Of a stretch of 64,000 nucleotides of DNA, positions 1-8,965 are shown in pieces; position 1 is the stretch's first letter; every line of letters begins with the position of its first letter. Below the pieces are notes generated by a model. The model made no database searches and was not told the DNA's origin. It worked only from the letters and a program-made list of their open reading frames with translations. Source of the DNA: Streptomyces tauricus (GTDB lineage: Bacteria > Actinomycetota > Actinomycetes > Streptomycetales > Streptomycetaceae). The stretch lies in the NCBI RefSeq assembly GCF_014650955.1, contig NZ_BMVY01000003.1, positions 124,001 to 188,000 on the forward strand, given 5' to 3'. Made by a program: the position numbers and the translations under genes.

Positions 1-511
1 GTCGTACGGGCTCGCGTACGGGCTGTCGGCCTTCGGCCTCTCCCAGCAGCTCAACATCGACGCGGGTGAGGCGCGTGGCCTGATGGACACGTACTTCGAG
101 CGGTTCGGCGGGGTCCGGGACTACCTCCGCCGGGCGGTCGACGAGGCGCGGGCCACGGGGTACACGGCGACGCTCTTCGGGCGCCGCCGCTACCTCCCCG
201 ACCTCAACAGCGACAACCGGCAGCGGCGGGAGGCGGCCGAGCGGATGGCGCTGAACGCGCCGATCCAGGGCACGGCGGCGGACATCGTCAAGATCGCCAT
301 GCTGCATGTGGACAAGGCGCTGCGCGAGGCGGGGCTGGCGTCCCGGATGCTCCTCCAGGTCCACGACGAAATCGTCCTGGAGATCGCTCCCGGGGAGCGG
401 GCGAAGGCGGAGGAACTGGTCCGCCGGGAGATGGCCGCGGCGGTACAGCTGCGGGCCCCCCTGGACGTCTCGGTCGGCTCGGGCCCGAACTGGGAGTCAG
501 CGGCACACTAG
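1..511 (+). CDS. polA: DNA polymerase I, C-terminal part (5'-truncated by window edge)
   Basis: Only the last 169 codons are in the window, read from base 2. DNA polymerase I fills gaps during Okazaki-fragment maturation and excision repair. The fragment belongs to the family A palm/fingers region: it opens with YGLSAFGLSQQL (fingers, helix O side) and has motif C, QVHDEIVLE, around bases 356-382, whose Asp is a catalytic metal ligand. The reading ends at a TAG just before a strong hairpin terminator. The exonuclease domains lie upstream and cannot be judged. Family identity is secure. Confidence 0.97.
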   Translation, partial: SYGLAYGLSAFGLSQQLNIDAGEARGLMDTYFERFGGVRDYLRRAVDEARATGYTATLFGRRRYLPDLNSDNRQRREAAERMALNAPIQGTAADIVKIAMLHVDKALREAGLASRMLLQVHDEIVLEIAPGERAKAEELVRREMAAAVQLRAPLDVSVGSGPNWESAAH

Positions 512-541
512 CCGCCCCGCGGGGGTGGGCCACTCCTCCGT

Positions 542-589
542 TTGCGCCGTTCCCCGCGCCCCTTTTCAGGGGCGCGGGGAACGGCGCAA
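542..589 (+). terminator. polA intrinsic terminator hairpin
   Basis: A perfect 21-bp inverted repeat (542-562 with 569-589) surrounds a TTTTCA loop and is followed by a short T-rich stretch. It lies 30 bp after the polA stop. The right arm is a copy of a GC-rich motif that recurs elsewhere in the window, and a second, unpaired copy follows at 597-615. Confidence 0.85.
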
Positions 590-596
590 TCTTTTA

Positions 597-615
597 GGGG
601 CGCGGGGAACTGCGC
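597..615 (+). repeat. copy of dispersed GGGGCGCGGGGAACTGCGC motif
   Basis: Exact 19-bp copy of a motif also seen (exact or near-exact) at 569, 7089, 7155, 7221, 7287, 17014 and 18641, and inverted at 544-562 and about 13039-13052. The intergenic copies sit just after gene ends. The function is unknown; some copies form terminator-like hairpins. Confidence 0.8.
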
Positions 616-703
616 AGTCTTTTTTGGGGGGTCGCGGAGGGCCCGTCACCCGCGTGGACCCCGACCGGGCGCCCCCCGCGGAGCCCCCCGCCAGGATGCG
701 GGC

Positions 704-1885
704 ATGGGTCCTCACATACGGAACACGCGACACACGCGGTACGTACCGTACGTACGACACTGCCGCACCGCACTGGTCGCAGCCCTCGCCTCCGCACTCC
801 TCACCCCCGTCTCCGCCGTCTCGGCCACCGCCGCCAGCCCGAGATTCCCGGCGGGCACGTTCGACGGGTCCCGGCCGGCGGACGCCACCATCCACCGCTT
901 CCTGCCGGACGCCCTCCCGCCGGACGTCCCCCTGCGGGACGCCCTCCGGCCCGGCGGCGGCCCCGACGGTTCCGGCGACACCCCCACCTGTCACGCCCCC
1001 CACGCCCCCGGTCTCGCCGCCCGCCTGTCGCACGACCTGCACGCCGCGCTGTCGTCCAGACGCGGCACGGTCTCCGTGGCCGTGCGCGACGACCTGGGCC
1101 TGGTCTGCGAACTGGCCGGCGAGCGGCAGTACGACTCCGCGAGCGTCGCCAAGGTGCTGATCATGGAAGGGCTGCTGCGGCGGGCCGAGAAGCTGGGCCG
1201 CTCCCTCACCCGCTGGGAGGCCGCGAACGTACGCCCCATGATCGTCCGCTCCGACAACACCGCCGCCCGGCGCCTGTGGGCCGCCCAGGGCCACAGCCAC
1301 CTGAACGGCTTCCTCGCCCGGGTCCGTACCCGCGCCACCGTCCTGGGCCCCGGCGGCTACTGGGGCCTCACCCGCACCACGGCCACCGACCAGATGCGCC
1401 TGCTGGGCGTCCTGACGAACACCCGTTCCTTCCTCCGCACCCGCGCCTACGGCCTCAGACTGCTCGCCGACGTCCGCGCGGACCAGCGCTGGGGCGTCCC
1501 CGCGGGCATGCCGCGCGGCTTCAAGGCGCACGTCAAGAACGGCTGGCTGCCCCGCTCCACCCACGGCTGGCGCGTCCACAGCGTCGGTGCCTTCTCGGGC
1601 GAGGGCCGTGCCTATCGGATCGTCGTCCTGACCCACGACAACCCCACGAAGGCGTACGGCGTCCGCACCATCGAACGCATCGCCCAGGTCGTGCACCGGG
1701 GCCTCGGGCAGGGACGCGGTCCCGGCCGCGCGCTCACCCCGGAGACACCGCCGACCCCGGAGAGCCCGCAGACGCCGGAGACGCCGGAGACGCCGGAGGC
1801 GGCGGTCAGCGAGGAACCGGACGGCTCGGCTCCGTACGAGCCGCTGCCGGGCTGGGACGAACCGGAGCAGGACGCCACACCCTGA
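704..1885 (+). CDS. Secreted class A beta-lactamase-like serine hydrolase
   Basis: Predicted 393-aa exported serine hydrolase of the penicillin-recognising fold. Residues about 20-45 form a hydrophobic export signal ending in an Ala-rich cleavage region. The three active-site elements are in order: SVAK (SxxK nucleophile) at about 147-150, SDN at about 183-185 and KNG (KTG-like) at about 278-280. The C-terminal 45 residues are a TPE/PET-rich low-complexity tail. I chose the ATG at 704 because it places the signal peptide at the N-terminus; the frame is open further upstream. It may act on cell-wall peptides or beta-lactams; the substrate cannot be told. The 3' end overlaps the convergent DUF4184 gene by 80 bp. 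Confidence 0.88.
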   Translation: MGPHIRNTRHTRYVPYVRHCRTALVAALASALLTPVSAVSATAASPRFPAGTFDGSRPADATIHRFLPDALPPDVPLRDALRPGGGPDGSGDTPTCHAPHAPGLAARLSHDLHAALSSRRGTVSVAVRDDLGLVCELAGERQYDSASVAKVLIMEGLLRRAEKLGRSLTRWEAANVRPMIVRSDNTAARRLWAAQGHSHLNGFLARVRTRATVLGPGGYWGLTRTTATDQMRLLGVLTNTRSFLRTRAYGLRLLADVRADQRWGVPAGMPRGFKAHVKNGWLPRSTHGWRVHSVGAFSGEGRAYRIVVLTHDNPTKAYGVRTIERIAQVVHRGLGQGRGPGRALTPETPPTPESPQTPETPETPEAAVSEEPDGSAPYEPLPGWDEPEQDATP

Positions 1886-2660
1886 CCGCCACGGCGTACG
1901 CGGCGAACCCGACGGCCAGCCCGGCCCCCGCCCCGAAGCAGACGGTGGGAATCAGTTCCCAGGGCTCGGCCCGCGACCCCCAGTGGTCCCACCACCGCGT
2001 CGCCCGCCGCACGGCCGCCACCGTCGCGCAGCCACCGATCAGGGCCCCCGCGAGCCAGCGGTCACGCACCGAGAGCACGGGCACCCCCACCGGTTCGGCG
2101 TCGGTCTGCTGCCGCAGGGCCACCACCAGGAACACCGCGATCACCACGGCCGCGAGCGCCGAACCGCCGTACTGCAGGTACCAGTACAGGGGAGAGCCCG
2201 CGATCTCCCGCCCCAGCACGGGCAGGAGCCGCATGCCCCACCGGTCGAGATGGGTGAACGCGTCCCACACGACATGGGTGAGCGCCCCGGACACCGCGGA
2301 CACGTACCACCACAGGACGAGCGAGAGGCGCGGACGGGCGCGCGGCGCACCGCAGCGCAGGAGGGCGCCGACCCGTCCCTGGCGGCCCCGCGGCAGCAGC
2401 GCCACCAGAGGTTCCCGCAGCACCAGCCAGGCGCCCACGAGCGCCCAGGCGACCAGGACGTCGAAGGTGAACACTCCGGTGAAGGAGTGCGTGAAGTCGC
2501 CGAACTCCATGGCCTCCGGCAGCACGCTCGCCGCGTAATAGGTCATGTCGGGCGCGAACGAACCGGCCACGAGCACGGCCGGAACCAGCCGGCCCCGTCC
2601 GGATCCGTCGGCGCGCACCGCGGGCAGGACGGCCGCGGCATGGCTGAGAGTGAACGGCAA
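1806..2660 (-). CDS. DUF4184 family membrane protein
   Basis: 284-aa integral membrane protein beginning LPFTLSHAAAV, the conserved N-terminus of DUF4184, a family with His/Asp residues and several membrane segments whose function is unknown. Hydrophobic stretches occur around residues 20-40, 70-90, 120-140, 165-185 and 235-255; conserved-looking polar clusters include HSF and VWDAFTHLD. The start is a TTG at 2660, preceded at good distance by GGGGAG; longer readings lack the family N-terminus. It is convergent with the serine hydrolase gene and the two coding regions overlap by 80 bp tail to tail. Confidence 0.82.
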   Translation of the reverse strand: MPFTLSHAAAVLPAVRADGSGRGRLVPAVLVAGSFAPDMTYYAASVLPEAMEFGDFTHSFTGVFTFDVLVAWALVGAWLVLREPLVALLPRGRQGRVGALLRCGAPRARPRLSLVLWWYVSAVSGALTHVVWDAFTHLDRWGMRLLPVLGREIAGSPLYWYLQYGGSALAAVVIAVFLVVALRQQTDAEPVGVPVLSVRDRWLAGALIGGCATVAAVRRATRWWDHWGSRAEPWELIPTVCFGAGAGLAVGFAAYAVAVRVWRPAPVRPSPAAARTEPSRPVPR

Positions 2661-3022
2661 CTGGGCTCCCCGCGAAGGACGGTGACCGGAGCCGACGGAT
2701 CCGGTGGCACTCTGGATGGGTGCGACGGATGCGACGGACCTGACGGTCTCTGAACGATCCTGGCCGTTCCTTGATCGGTGACGCCCATGGTGACGCCCAG
2801 TATGAGGGAACGGTTCCCGGCGATTCCGCATCCTCGTAAGGGCACGGGGGTCGGACAAACGGGATATGGCCAACCGGTGAAGACCGGGTCCGAACAGGTA
2901 TCTACGCGGCAGAAGTTGTCGTAGGGTCGCCTGGGTTGCCGTATGGGGGCACACGGCCGCACGAGCGGACAGCAGGGGAACGCGCGGAGCACGGACGGAC
3001 GTCCACGGGAGGGATTCACGCA
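2661..3022. other. Intergenic region between divergent DUF4184 and transglycosylase genes
   Basis: 362 bp without a convincing gene. It must carry the promoters of both divergent genes. Lytic transglycosylase and rpf-type genes of Streptomyces are often led by a c-di-AMP (ydaO-type) riboswitch, but I could not match that fold here. A GGGAGGG ribosome binding site precedes the start at 3023. Confidence 0.5.
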
Positions 3023-4729
3023 ATGGCGGCGCAATTCGGCAGGCGGGTCGTCAAGGGGGCGGCAACCACCGCCGTGGCCGCGGTCGCGGTCGCGGCTCTG
3101 TCCGCATCCCAGGCCCCGGGCGTGACGGACACCGCGAAGGGCCGGCAGAACACCAACTCCCAGCCCTCGCCCGATGTGAACGCCGACGACAGCGCGACCG
3201 GCAACTCGCCCTATTACACGGACCTCCCGCCGCTCAACACCCCGACACCGTCACCCAGCGAGAGCAGTGACATCCCCGGTTCGGGGGGCGACACCGAAGC
3301 GGGCATACCCGCCACCGTCCTGGCCGCCTACAAGAAGGCCGAGACGTCGCTGGCCGGGTCCAAGCCCGGGTGCAACCTCCCCTGGCAACTCCTCGCGGCC
3401 ATCGGCAAGGTCGAGTCCGGGCACGCCCGCGGCGGCCGTGTCAACGCCGACGGGACGACCAGCTCGCCGATCCTCGGCCCGGTCCTCAACGGCGTCGGCT
3501 TCGCGCGGATCACCGACACCGACGGCGGCGCGTACGACGGGGACACCACGCACGACCGCGCCGTGGGCCCCATGCAGTTCATCCCCTCCACCTGGGAATG
3601 GTCGGGCCGCGACGGCAACGGCGACGGCAAGAAGGACCCCAACAACATCTACGACGCGGCCCTCGCGGCCGGTCACTACCTGTGCCGGTTCAACTGGGAC
3701 CTGTCCGACAGCGGCGACCTCAGGCGCGCCATCCTCAGCTACAACAACTCGACGGACTACCTCAACACCGTCCTGTCGTGGCTGGAGTACTACCGCAAGG
3801 GCACCCACGAGGTCCCGGACGGCACGGGTTCGCTGCCCTCCAACCGCAGCGACAACGGCATCGGCACCGGCGGTGGCACCGGCGGCGCGAACTCCGGTAC
3901 GACGCCTCCGGCCTCCACCCCGCCCAGCAGCCAGAAGCCGGGCGGCGGCACCACGAGCCCGAAGCCGAAGCCGCCGACCACGACTCCGCCGGCCACGACC
4001 CCGCCCGCCACGACGCCTCCCCCGACCCAGACGCCCACCGAGACGGTGGACCACCTGGAGGACGCGGGCACCGGCAAGCTCACCGCGACCGCGGGCGACA
4101 CCTTCGCCGAGAAGATCAGCGCCCGCACCGAGACCAAGGCCGGCAAGGCCGTCGCGAAGGTCCGGGTGCGGTTCACCATCACCGGCGACACCGACACGAC
4201 CTTCACCGGCGGTGAGAGCGTCGCGACCGTCGTCACCAACGCCTCCGGTGTGGCGACCGCCCCCGCGCTCCTGGCGGGCGAGAAGACCGGCGGCTTCAAG
4301 GTGCGCGCCACCGTCGTCGGCCGCACCGTCTCGGGCCTCGACTACGCGGCGACCGTCACCGCCCGCCAGGCGGACGCCCTGGCCCGCACCACCGACACCG
4401 CGCTGACCTGCGTCCCGGGCGGCGAGTTCGCGGACCAGGTCGAGGTGAAGGCCACGTACAAGGGCGCCGTCGCGGACGGTGTCGCGGCGACCGCGACGCT
4501 CATCAAGGCCGCGGACGACGCGACCGTGAACGACAAGGGCCCGTACTTCAAGGACGCGGACGACAAGCCCCTGCGCACCCTCACGGGCCTCAAGACGGGC
4601 AAGGACGGCCTGTTGAAGCTGCCGAAGCTGTTCGCGGACGACACGGCGGGCACGTACCTGCTGCGGATCACCACGACCGGCGGCGCGACCCTGACCGTCG
4701 AGCTGAAGGTGGCGGCCGCCGCCTCGTAG
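3023..4729 (+). CDS. Secreted lytic murein transglycosylase with Ig-like C-terminal domain
   Basis: 568-aa secreted wall hydrolase. Residues 1-35 form a signal peptide with an RR-containing n-region and an Ala/Val-rich core. The lytic transglycosylase (SLT/MltB-like) domain spans about 110-270: the catalytic Glu is probably E131 in AIGKVESGHA, and GPMQFIPSTW at about 182-191 is the conserved substrate-cleft motif. A Pro/Thr-rich linker at about 300-345 leads to two Ig/bacterial-adhesin-like repeats. It would cleave glycan strands of peptidoglycan outside the membrane. The ATG at 3023 has GGGAGGG 10 bp upstream. A near-perfect terminator follows. Confidence 0.9.
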   Translation: MAAQFGRRVVKGAATTAVAAVAVAALSASQAPGVTDTAKGRQNTNSQPSPDVNADDSATGNSPYYTDLPPLNTPTPSPSESSDIPGSGGDTEAGIPATVLAAYKKAETSLAGSKPGCNLPWQLLAAIGKVESGHARGGRVNADGTTSSPILGPVLNGVGFARITDTDGGAYDGDTTHDRAVGPMQFIPSTWEWSGRDGNGDGKKDPNNIYDAALAAGHYLCRFNWDLSDSGDLRRAILSYNNSTDYLNTVLSWLEYYRKGTHEVPDGTGSLPSNRSDNGIGTGGGTGGANSGTTPPASTPPSSQKPGGGTTSPKPKPPTTTPPATTPPATTPPPTQTPTETVDHLEDAGTGKLTATAGDTFAEKISARTETKAGKAVAKVRVRFTITGDTDTTFTGGESVATVVTNASGVATAPALLAGEKTGGFKVRATVVGRTVSGLDYAATVTARQADALARTTDTALTCVPGGEFADQVEVKATYKGAVADGVAATATLIKAADDATVNDKGPYFKDADDKPLRTLTGLKTGKDGLLKLPKLFADDTAGTYLLRITTTGGATLTVELKVAAAAS

Positions 4730-4744
4730 TCGCGAAGCCGCGTC

Positions 4745-4782
4745 AGCCGCGCCCCCTCACCCGTCGGTGAGGGGGCGCGGCT
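4745..4782 (+). terminator. Intrinsic terminator after the transglycosylase gene
   Basis: Perfect 17-bp stem (4745-4761 with 4766-4782) with a 4-nt CGTC loop, starting 16 bp after the stop codon and followed by TGTTG. Confidence 0.92.
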
Positions 4783-4889
4783 TGTTGTGCGCGCAACGTG
4801 TTCTCATCTGGCCCGCCCGTTGCTACGGTGCCCGACCTGACGATGTATCAGTTCCATGGAGTCCGTTCCGCCTGTGCCGGGAGGCCCGC

Positions 4890-5024
4890 ATGCGCGCCCT
4901 GATCGCCGCCGCGACCGGTCTGGCCCTCGCGTTCGCGCTGGTCCTCCTCCTCACGGCCCTGGGTTCACCGGCGGGCGAGACCTCACCGGAACCGCTGCTC
5001 ACCACCGTCCCGAGCCACCCGTAG
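4890..5024 (+). CDS. Small membrane peptide (SPW_0924-like)
   Basis: 44-aa peptide beginning MRALIAAATG with one hydrophobic segment (residues about 3-25) and a short polar tail ending TTVPSHP. The ATG at 4890 follows CGGGAGG at the right distance. It resembles the short Streptomyces family I know as SPW_0924, recalled from memory and not checked. It lies 70 bp upstream of the DUF3068 gene in the same direction, so the two may be cotranscribed. The function is unknown. A single-pass membrane peptide or lipid-associated partner is possible. Confidence 0.72.
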   Translation: MRALIAAATGLALAFALVLLLTALGSPAGETSPEPLLTTVPSHP

Positions 5025-5094
5025 CGCACAGCCGTGCACGCCTGTGGCGCACATCCGTGAAGCACACCCACAACGCACAGGGAGGGCCGCCGAG

Positions 5095-6087
5095 ATGCGC
5101 CGCAAGGCCAGCCTGATCCTGCTCGCCCTCGCCGTGTTCTTCGCGGCGCTGTCCCCGCTGCTGCGCTGGTACGCCTTCCCGCGCGTGGCCAAGGTCCCCG
5201 CCGGCCAGTACCAGGACATGGTCCTGGAGGCGAAGGACGCGACCCTTCTCGACTACGGCACGATGACCGCCGAGAAGGTCGACAAGGTGACCGTCGTCCA
5301 GACCCTCAAGGGCAACGTCGAGGCCTCCGAGCGGATCGAGAGGACCGCCGGCCGCGATGTCGTCGTCTGGGACGGCCTCTCCTACGTGGAGGGCCCCGAC
5401 GGCGAGATGGTCTCCAGGATCCCCGAGCGGTACATCTTCGACGCGCACACCCAGGAACCCGTCCACGCCACCGGTGAGAGCGTCGACGGCGACCCCGTCA
5501 GGCGCGAGGGCATCGAGTTCAAGTGGCCCTTCCTCACGGAGAAGAGGGACTACGAGTACTTCGACGCGCAGGCCCGGATCACCGAACCCATCCACTACAA
5601 GGGCACCCAGGACTTCCGGGGCGTCGAGGTCTACTACTTCGAGCAGACGATCCCGTGGACCAAGGTGCCCTTCCCGAAGACCATGCCCGTCGAAGGCATC
5701 ACTCCGGAGTCGCTCGCCGGGACGGGCACGACCCGCTGGTACACCACGGTCCGCAAGTTCTGGGTCGAACCCGTCACCGGGGCGCCCGTCTACGGAGAGG
5801 AGATCCACCGCGAGGAGCTGCGCGGCGGCACCCTCCTGGGCGACCGCGACAAGGTGACCGCCTTCGCCGGCCACGTGAAGATGCGCGAGGACTACATCCG
5901 CTCGACCGTCGACCTGGTCAAGTCCCAGCGGCTCGTCGTCGCGCTGATGTCCTCGTACCTGCCCTGGGGCTTCCTCTTCCTCGGCGTCGGACTCCTGGCG
6001 CTCTCCCTCTACCTGGAGGCCCGTGGCCGCCGCCCCGGCGACCCGTCACCGACGCAGGCCCGGGAGCCCGCGCCGCTGAGCGCCTGA
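5095..6087 (+). CDS. DUF3068 (PorA-like) membrane-anchored protein
   Basis: 330-aa protein with an N-terminal hydrophobic segment (about 5-22), a large extracytoplasmic beta-rich domain and a C-terminal membrane segment at about 285-310 followed by a short basic tail. This two-anchor layout and the sequence from RWYAFPRVAKVP onward match DUF3068, called porin PorA family in some annotations; the role in Streptomyces is not established. The start is the ATG at 5095, with AGGGAGGG 9 bp upstream. The gene ends 7 bp before the stop codon of the convergent hrpB gene. Confidence 0.85.
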   Translation: MRRKASLILLALAVFFAALSPLLRWYAFPRVAKVPAGQYQDMVLEAKDATLLDYGTMTAEKVDKVTVVQTLKGNVEASERIERTAGRDVVVWDGLSYVEGPDGEMVSRIPERYIFDAHTQEPVHATGESVDGDPVRREGIEFKWPFLTEKRDYEYFDAQARITEPIHYKGTQDFRGVEVYYFEQTIPWTKVPFPKTMPVEGITPESLAGTGTTRWYTTVRKFWVEPVTGAPVYGEEIHREELRGGTLLGDRDKVTAFAGHVKMREDYIRSTVDLVKSQRLVVALMSSYLPWGFLFLGVGLLALSLYLEARGRRPGDPSPTQAREPAPLSA

Positions 6088-6094
6088 GGCGGGT

Positions 6095-8878
6095 TCAGCC
6101 CCTGCTGAGGCGGGCGTTCGTGTGCCGGGTCGGCCGCGCGCCCGCCGGGTCCTCGGGCCAGGGGTGCTTCGGATACCGCCCGCGCAACTCCGCCCGTACG
6201 CTCCGGTAGCCGTCCTTCCAGAAGGACGCGAGGTCCGAGGTGACGGCGGCCGGGCGCCCCGCGGGCGACAGCAGATGCACCTGTACGGGCACCCCCGCGA
6301 CCTTCGGCGACTCCTGCGCCCCGAACATCTCCTGCAACTTCACCGCGAGCACCGGCCGCTCGGGGTCCGCGTAGTCGATCCGGATCCTGGACCCGCTCGG
6401 CACCTCGAACCGCTCCGGCGCCAGCTCGTCGAACCGGGCCGCCTCCCCGGACGCCCACGGCAGCAGCCGGCCGAGCGCCTGCCCGGCCTGGACGCGCTCC
6501 AGGTCGGCCCGCCGCCGCGCCCGGCTCAGCTCCGGTTCCAGCCACTCGTCCACGCGCGCGTGCAGCGCGTCGTCCGACACGTCGGGCCACGGGGCGCCGA
6601 TCCGCCGGTACAGGAACCCGAGCCGCTGCCGCAGCACCTCGGCGTCCCGGGACCACCGCAACAGCCCGAACCCCTCCGCCGCCAGCCCTTCGAGCAACGC
6701 CTCCCGTACGAGTCCGGGGTCGGCGTTCCGCAGCGGTCGTACCGCCAGCTCCACGGCTCCCAGCCGCCGGACCCGCCGCGCCACGACGTCCCCGCCGTCC
6801 CAGCGCACCTCGTCACCCTCCGCGTACAGGGTTCCCGCCGCCTCGCGCGCGACCTCCTCGTCGATCACGGCCGCGAGGCGCACGCGCGCGTGTCCGGCGT
6901 TCAGCGGCCGGTCGGCGACCGCGACGGCGATCCAGGAGGCATCCCGCAGCGCACTGCCCTCGGCCGCCTCGGCCCGGGTTCCGGACACCATGAGAAAAGA
7001 CCCCCCGTGCCGCCGCCCCACCCGCTCAGGAAAAGCAAGCGCAACAACAACCCCCACAGCATGATCATCCCCACCCCCGGCCCCGTAAGGGGCGCGGGGA
7101 ACGGCGCGCCCAGCCACAACGGACCCGCACTCGTCGAGCGACGTCGGCTCTTCAGGGGCGCGGGGAACTGCGCGACCGGCCGCGGCGGACCCGCGGTCGT
7201 CGAGCGACGTCGGCTCTTCAGGGGCGCGGGGAACTGCGCGTCCAGCCACAACGGACCCGCACTCGTCGAGCGACGCCGGCTCTTCAGGGGCGCGGGGAAC
7301 TGCGCGACCGGCCGCGGCGGACCCGCGGTCGGCGGACGGCCGTCCGGACGCGCCGGGCGCGGCCTTCGGCGTCGAGACGGCCCGCAGTCGCCGCACCTCC
7401 GCCCGCCACCGCCCGGCATACGCGTCACCCCCACGCCGCGCGACCCGCAGACAACCGGCGAGGTCGTCGCCGTACTCCCGCGGCGGCTCCTCGCTGAGCA
7501 GCGCGACCACCTCGGCCGCCAGGTCGGCACCAAGGACCGCCCCGGCGTCGAGCAGCGCCCGCCCCAGCCGCGGGTGCAGCCCGAGCCGGGACATCCGTAC
7601 CCCCCGATCGGTCGGCCGACCGTCGGAGCCCACCGCCCGGATGGCCTCCAGAACACCCCGGGCCGCCGCCATGGCGCCCGCCGGCGGCGGGTCGAGGAGA
7701 GACAGCCCGGAGGCGTCGGGATCGCCCCAGCAGGCCGCCTGGAGCGAGAACGCCGTCAGGTCGGCGACCTTGATCTCCGGCGAAGGGAAGCGCGGCAGAC
7801 GCCCGTCCTCCGCCTCCGCCCAGCACCGGTACACCGCTCCCGGAGCCTCGCGCCCCGCCCGCCCGGCGCGCTGCCTTCCGGCGGCCTGCGAGGCCCGAAC
7901 GGTCGTCAGCGCGCTCAGGCCGCGCGCGTGGTCCACCCTCGGCTCGCGCGCCAGCCCGGAGTCCACGACCACCCGCACACCCGGAACCGTCAGCGACGAC
8001 TCGGCCACCGACGTGGCGAGGACCACCCGGCGCCGCGTACCGCCGGACAGCACCGCGTCCTGCACGGCCGTCGGCGCCCGCCCGTGCACCTGGAGCACCT
8101 CGACATCACCGAATCCGTCGAGCCCGCCGAGCTGCCCCGCGACCCGCGCGATCTCCCCGACGCCGGGGAGGAAGCACAGGACGTCCCCGTCCCGCTCGGA
8201 GAGCGCCCGCCGCACCACCGACGCCACATGGGTCAGCAACACCGGATCCACCCGCATCCCATGGGGTGGCCGCACAGGGCGCACGGACGGCGCCCACACC
8301 ACCTCGACCGGATGGGAGACGCCCGCCGCCTCGACCACCGGCACATCGCCGAGCAGCCGGGCCCAGCCCTCGGCGTCGGTTGTCGCCGAGGCGGCCACCA
8401 GCCGCAGCTCGGGGCGCAGGGCGGCCCGGACGTCCAGCAGGAACGCCGCCGCCGTGTCCGCGTCCAGATGGCGTTCGTGGCACTCGTCGAGCACGACCAC
8501 GTCGACGCCCGCCAGTTCCGGGTCCCGCTGCAGCCGTTGCAGCAGCACCCCGGTCGTGACGACCTCCACGCGCGCGCGTGGCCCGACCACCCGCTCCCCG
8601 CGGACGGTGAAGCCGACGCTCTCCCCGACCTTCTCGCCGAGCAGCCACGCCATCCGCCGGGCGGCGGCCCGCGCCGCGATCCGTCGCGGCTCGGCCACCA
8701 CGACCCGCCGCGCGGGACCGTCGCCGACGAGCCCGGCCAGTACCAGCGGCACGAGGGTCGTCTTGCCCGTGCCGGGCGGCGCGACGAGCACCGCCGCGCC
8801 ATGGGCCTCCAGGGCGTCGCCCAGACCGGGCAGCGCACCGCGGACGGGCAACAGGTCGAGGGCGTCGTAACGGATCAC
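6095..8878 (-). CDS. hrpB: ATP-dependent helicase HrpB, with in-frame repeat insertion
   Basis: 927-aa DEAH/RHA-type helicase. Walker A is PPGTGKTT at about 34-41, the DECH box is at about 131-134, and motif VI (GRQRAGRAGR) is at about 335-345, followed by the HrpB C-terminal domain. The cellular role of HrpB is poorly known; it is assumed to act on RNA. It starts with GTG at 8878. The unusual part is residues about 513-597, encoded by 3.8 tandem copies of a 66-bp unit (7089-7342), which insert four near-repeats of AGRAVPRAPEEP between the helicase core and the C-terminal domain. The insertion keeps the frame. Typical HrpB proteins are about 810-850 aa, so the excess fits the insertion. Confidence 0.93.
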   Translation of the reverse strand: MIRYDALDLLPVRGALPGLGDALEAHGAAVLVAPPGTGKTTLVPLVLAGLVGDGPARRVVVAEPRRIAARAAARRMAWLLGEKVGESVGFTVRGERVVGPRARVEVVTTGVLLQRLQRDPELAGVDVVVLDECHERHLDADTAAAFLLDVRAALRPELRLVAASATTDAEGWARLLGDVPVVEAAGVSHPVEVVWAPSVRPVRPPHGMRVDPVLLTHVASVVRRALSERDGDVLCFLPGVGEIARVAGQLGGLDGFGDVEVLQVHGRAPTAVQDAVLSGGTRRRVVLATSVAESSLTVPGVRVVVDSGLAREPRVDHARGLSALTTVRASQAAGRQRAGRAGREAPGAVYRCWAEAEDGRLPRFPSPEIKVADLTAFSLQAACWGDPDASGLSLLDPPPAGAMAAARGVLEAIRAVGSDGRPTDRGVRMSRLGLHPRLGRALLDAGAVLGADLAAEVVALLSEEPPREYGDDLAGCLRVARRGGDAYAGRWRAEVRRLRAVSTPKAAPGASGRPSADRGSAAAGRAVPRAPEEPASLDECGSVVAGRAVPRAPEEPTSLDDRGSAAAGRAVPRAPEEPTSLDECGSVVAGRAVPRAPYGAGGGDDHAVGVVVALAFPERVGRRHGGSFLMVSGTRAEAAEGSALRDASWIAVAVADRPLNAGHARVRLAAVIDEEVAREAAGTLYAEGDEVRWDGGDVVARRVRRLGAVELAVRPLRNADPGLVREALLEGLAAEGFGLLRWSRDAEVLRQRLGFLYRRIGAPWPDVSDDALHARVDEWLEPELSRARRRADLERVQAGQALGRLLPWASGEAARFDELAPERFEVPSGSRIRIDYADPERPVLAVKLQEMFGAQESPKVAGVPVQVHLLSPAGRPAAVTSDLASFWKDGYRSVRAELRGRYPKHPWPEDPAGARPTRHTNARLSRG
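7089..7342. repeat. 66-bp tandem repeat array inside hrpB
   Basis: Units start at 7089, 7155, 7221 and 7287, exactly 66 bp apart, so each adds 22 codons without shifting the frame. Units alternate between two versions in the middle part (an A form with CCAGCCACAACGGACCC and a B form with CCGGCCGCGGCGGACCC), giving a 132-bp higher-order ABAB pattern. Each begins with the dispersed motif GGGGCGCGGGGAACTGCGC. Confidence 0.92.
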
Positions 8879-8965
8879 ACGATCACATGCTCGGTACGGG
8901 TCACCCGCTCAGTCTCTCCCCCCGCCTCAGGCCGGGGGTGCCCCCGTCTGGCTTCGCTCGCAGAT

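Noticed and set aside
2880-3022. c-di-AMP (ydaO-type) riboswitch before the transglycosylase gene
   Set aside because: Expected from family knowledge, but I could not place the conserved stems or GA-rich loops; a covariance scan with the ydaO model would decide.
7089-7342. CRISPR-like array
   Set aside because: The units are contiguous with no variable spacers, lie within a coding frame, and no cas gene is present.
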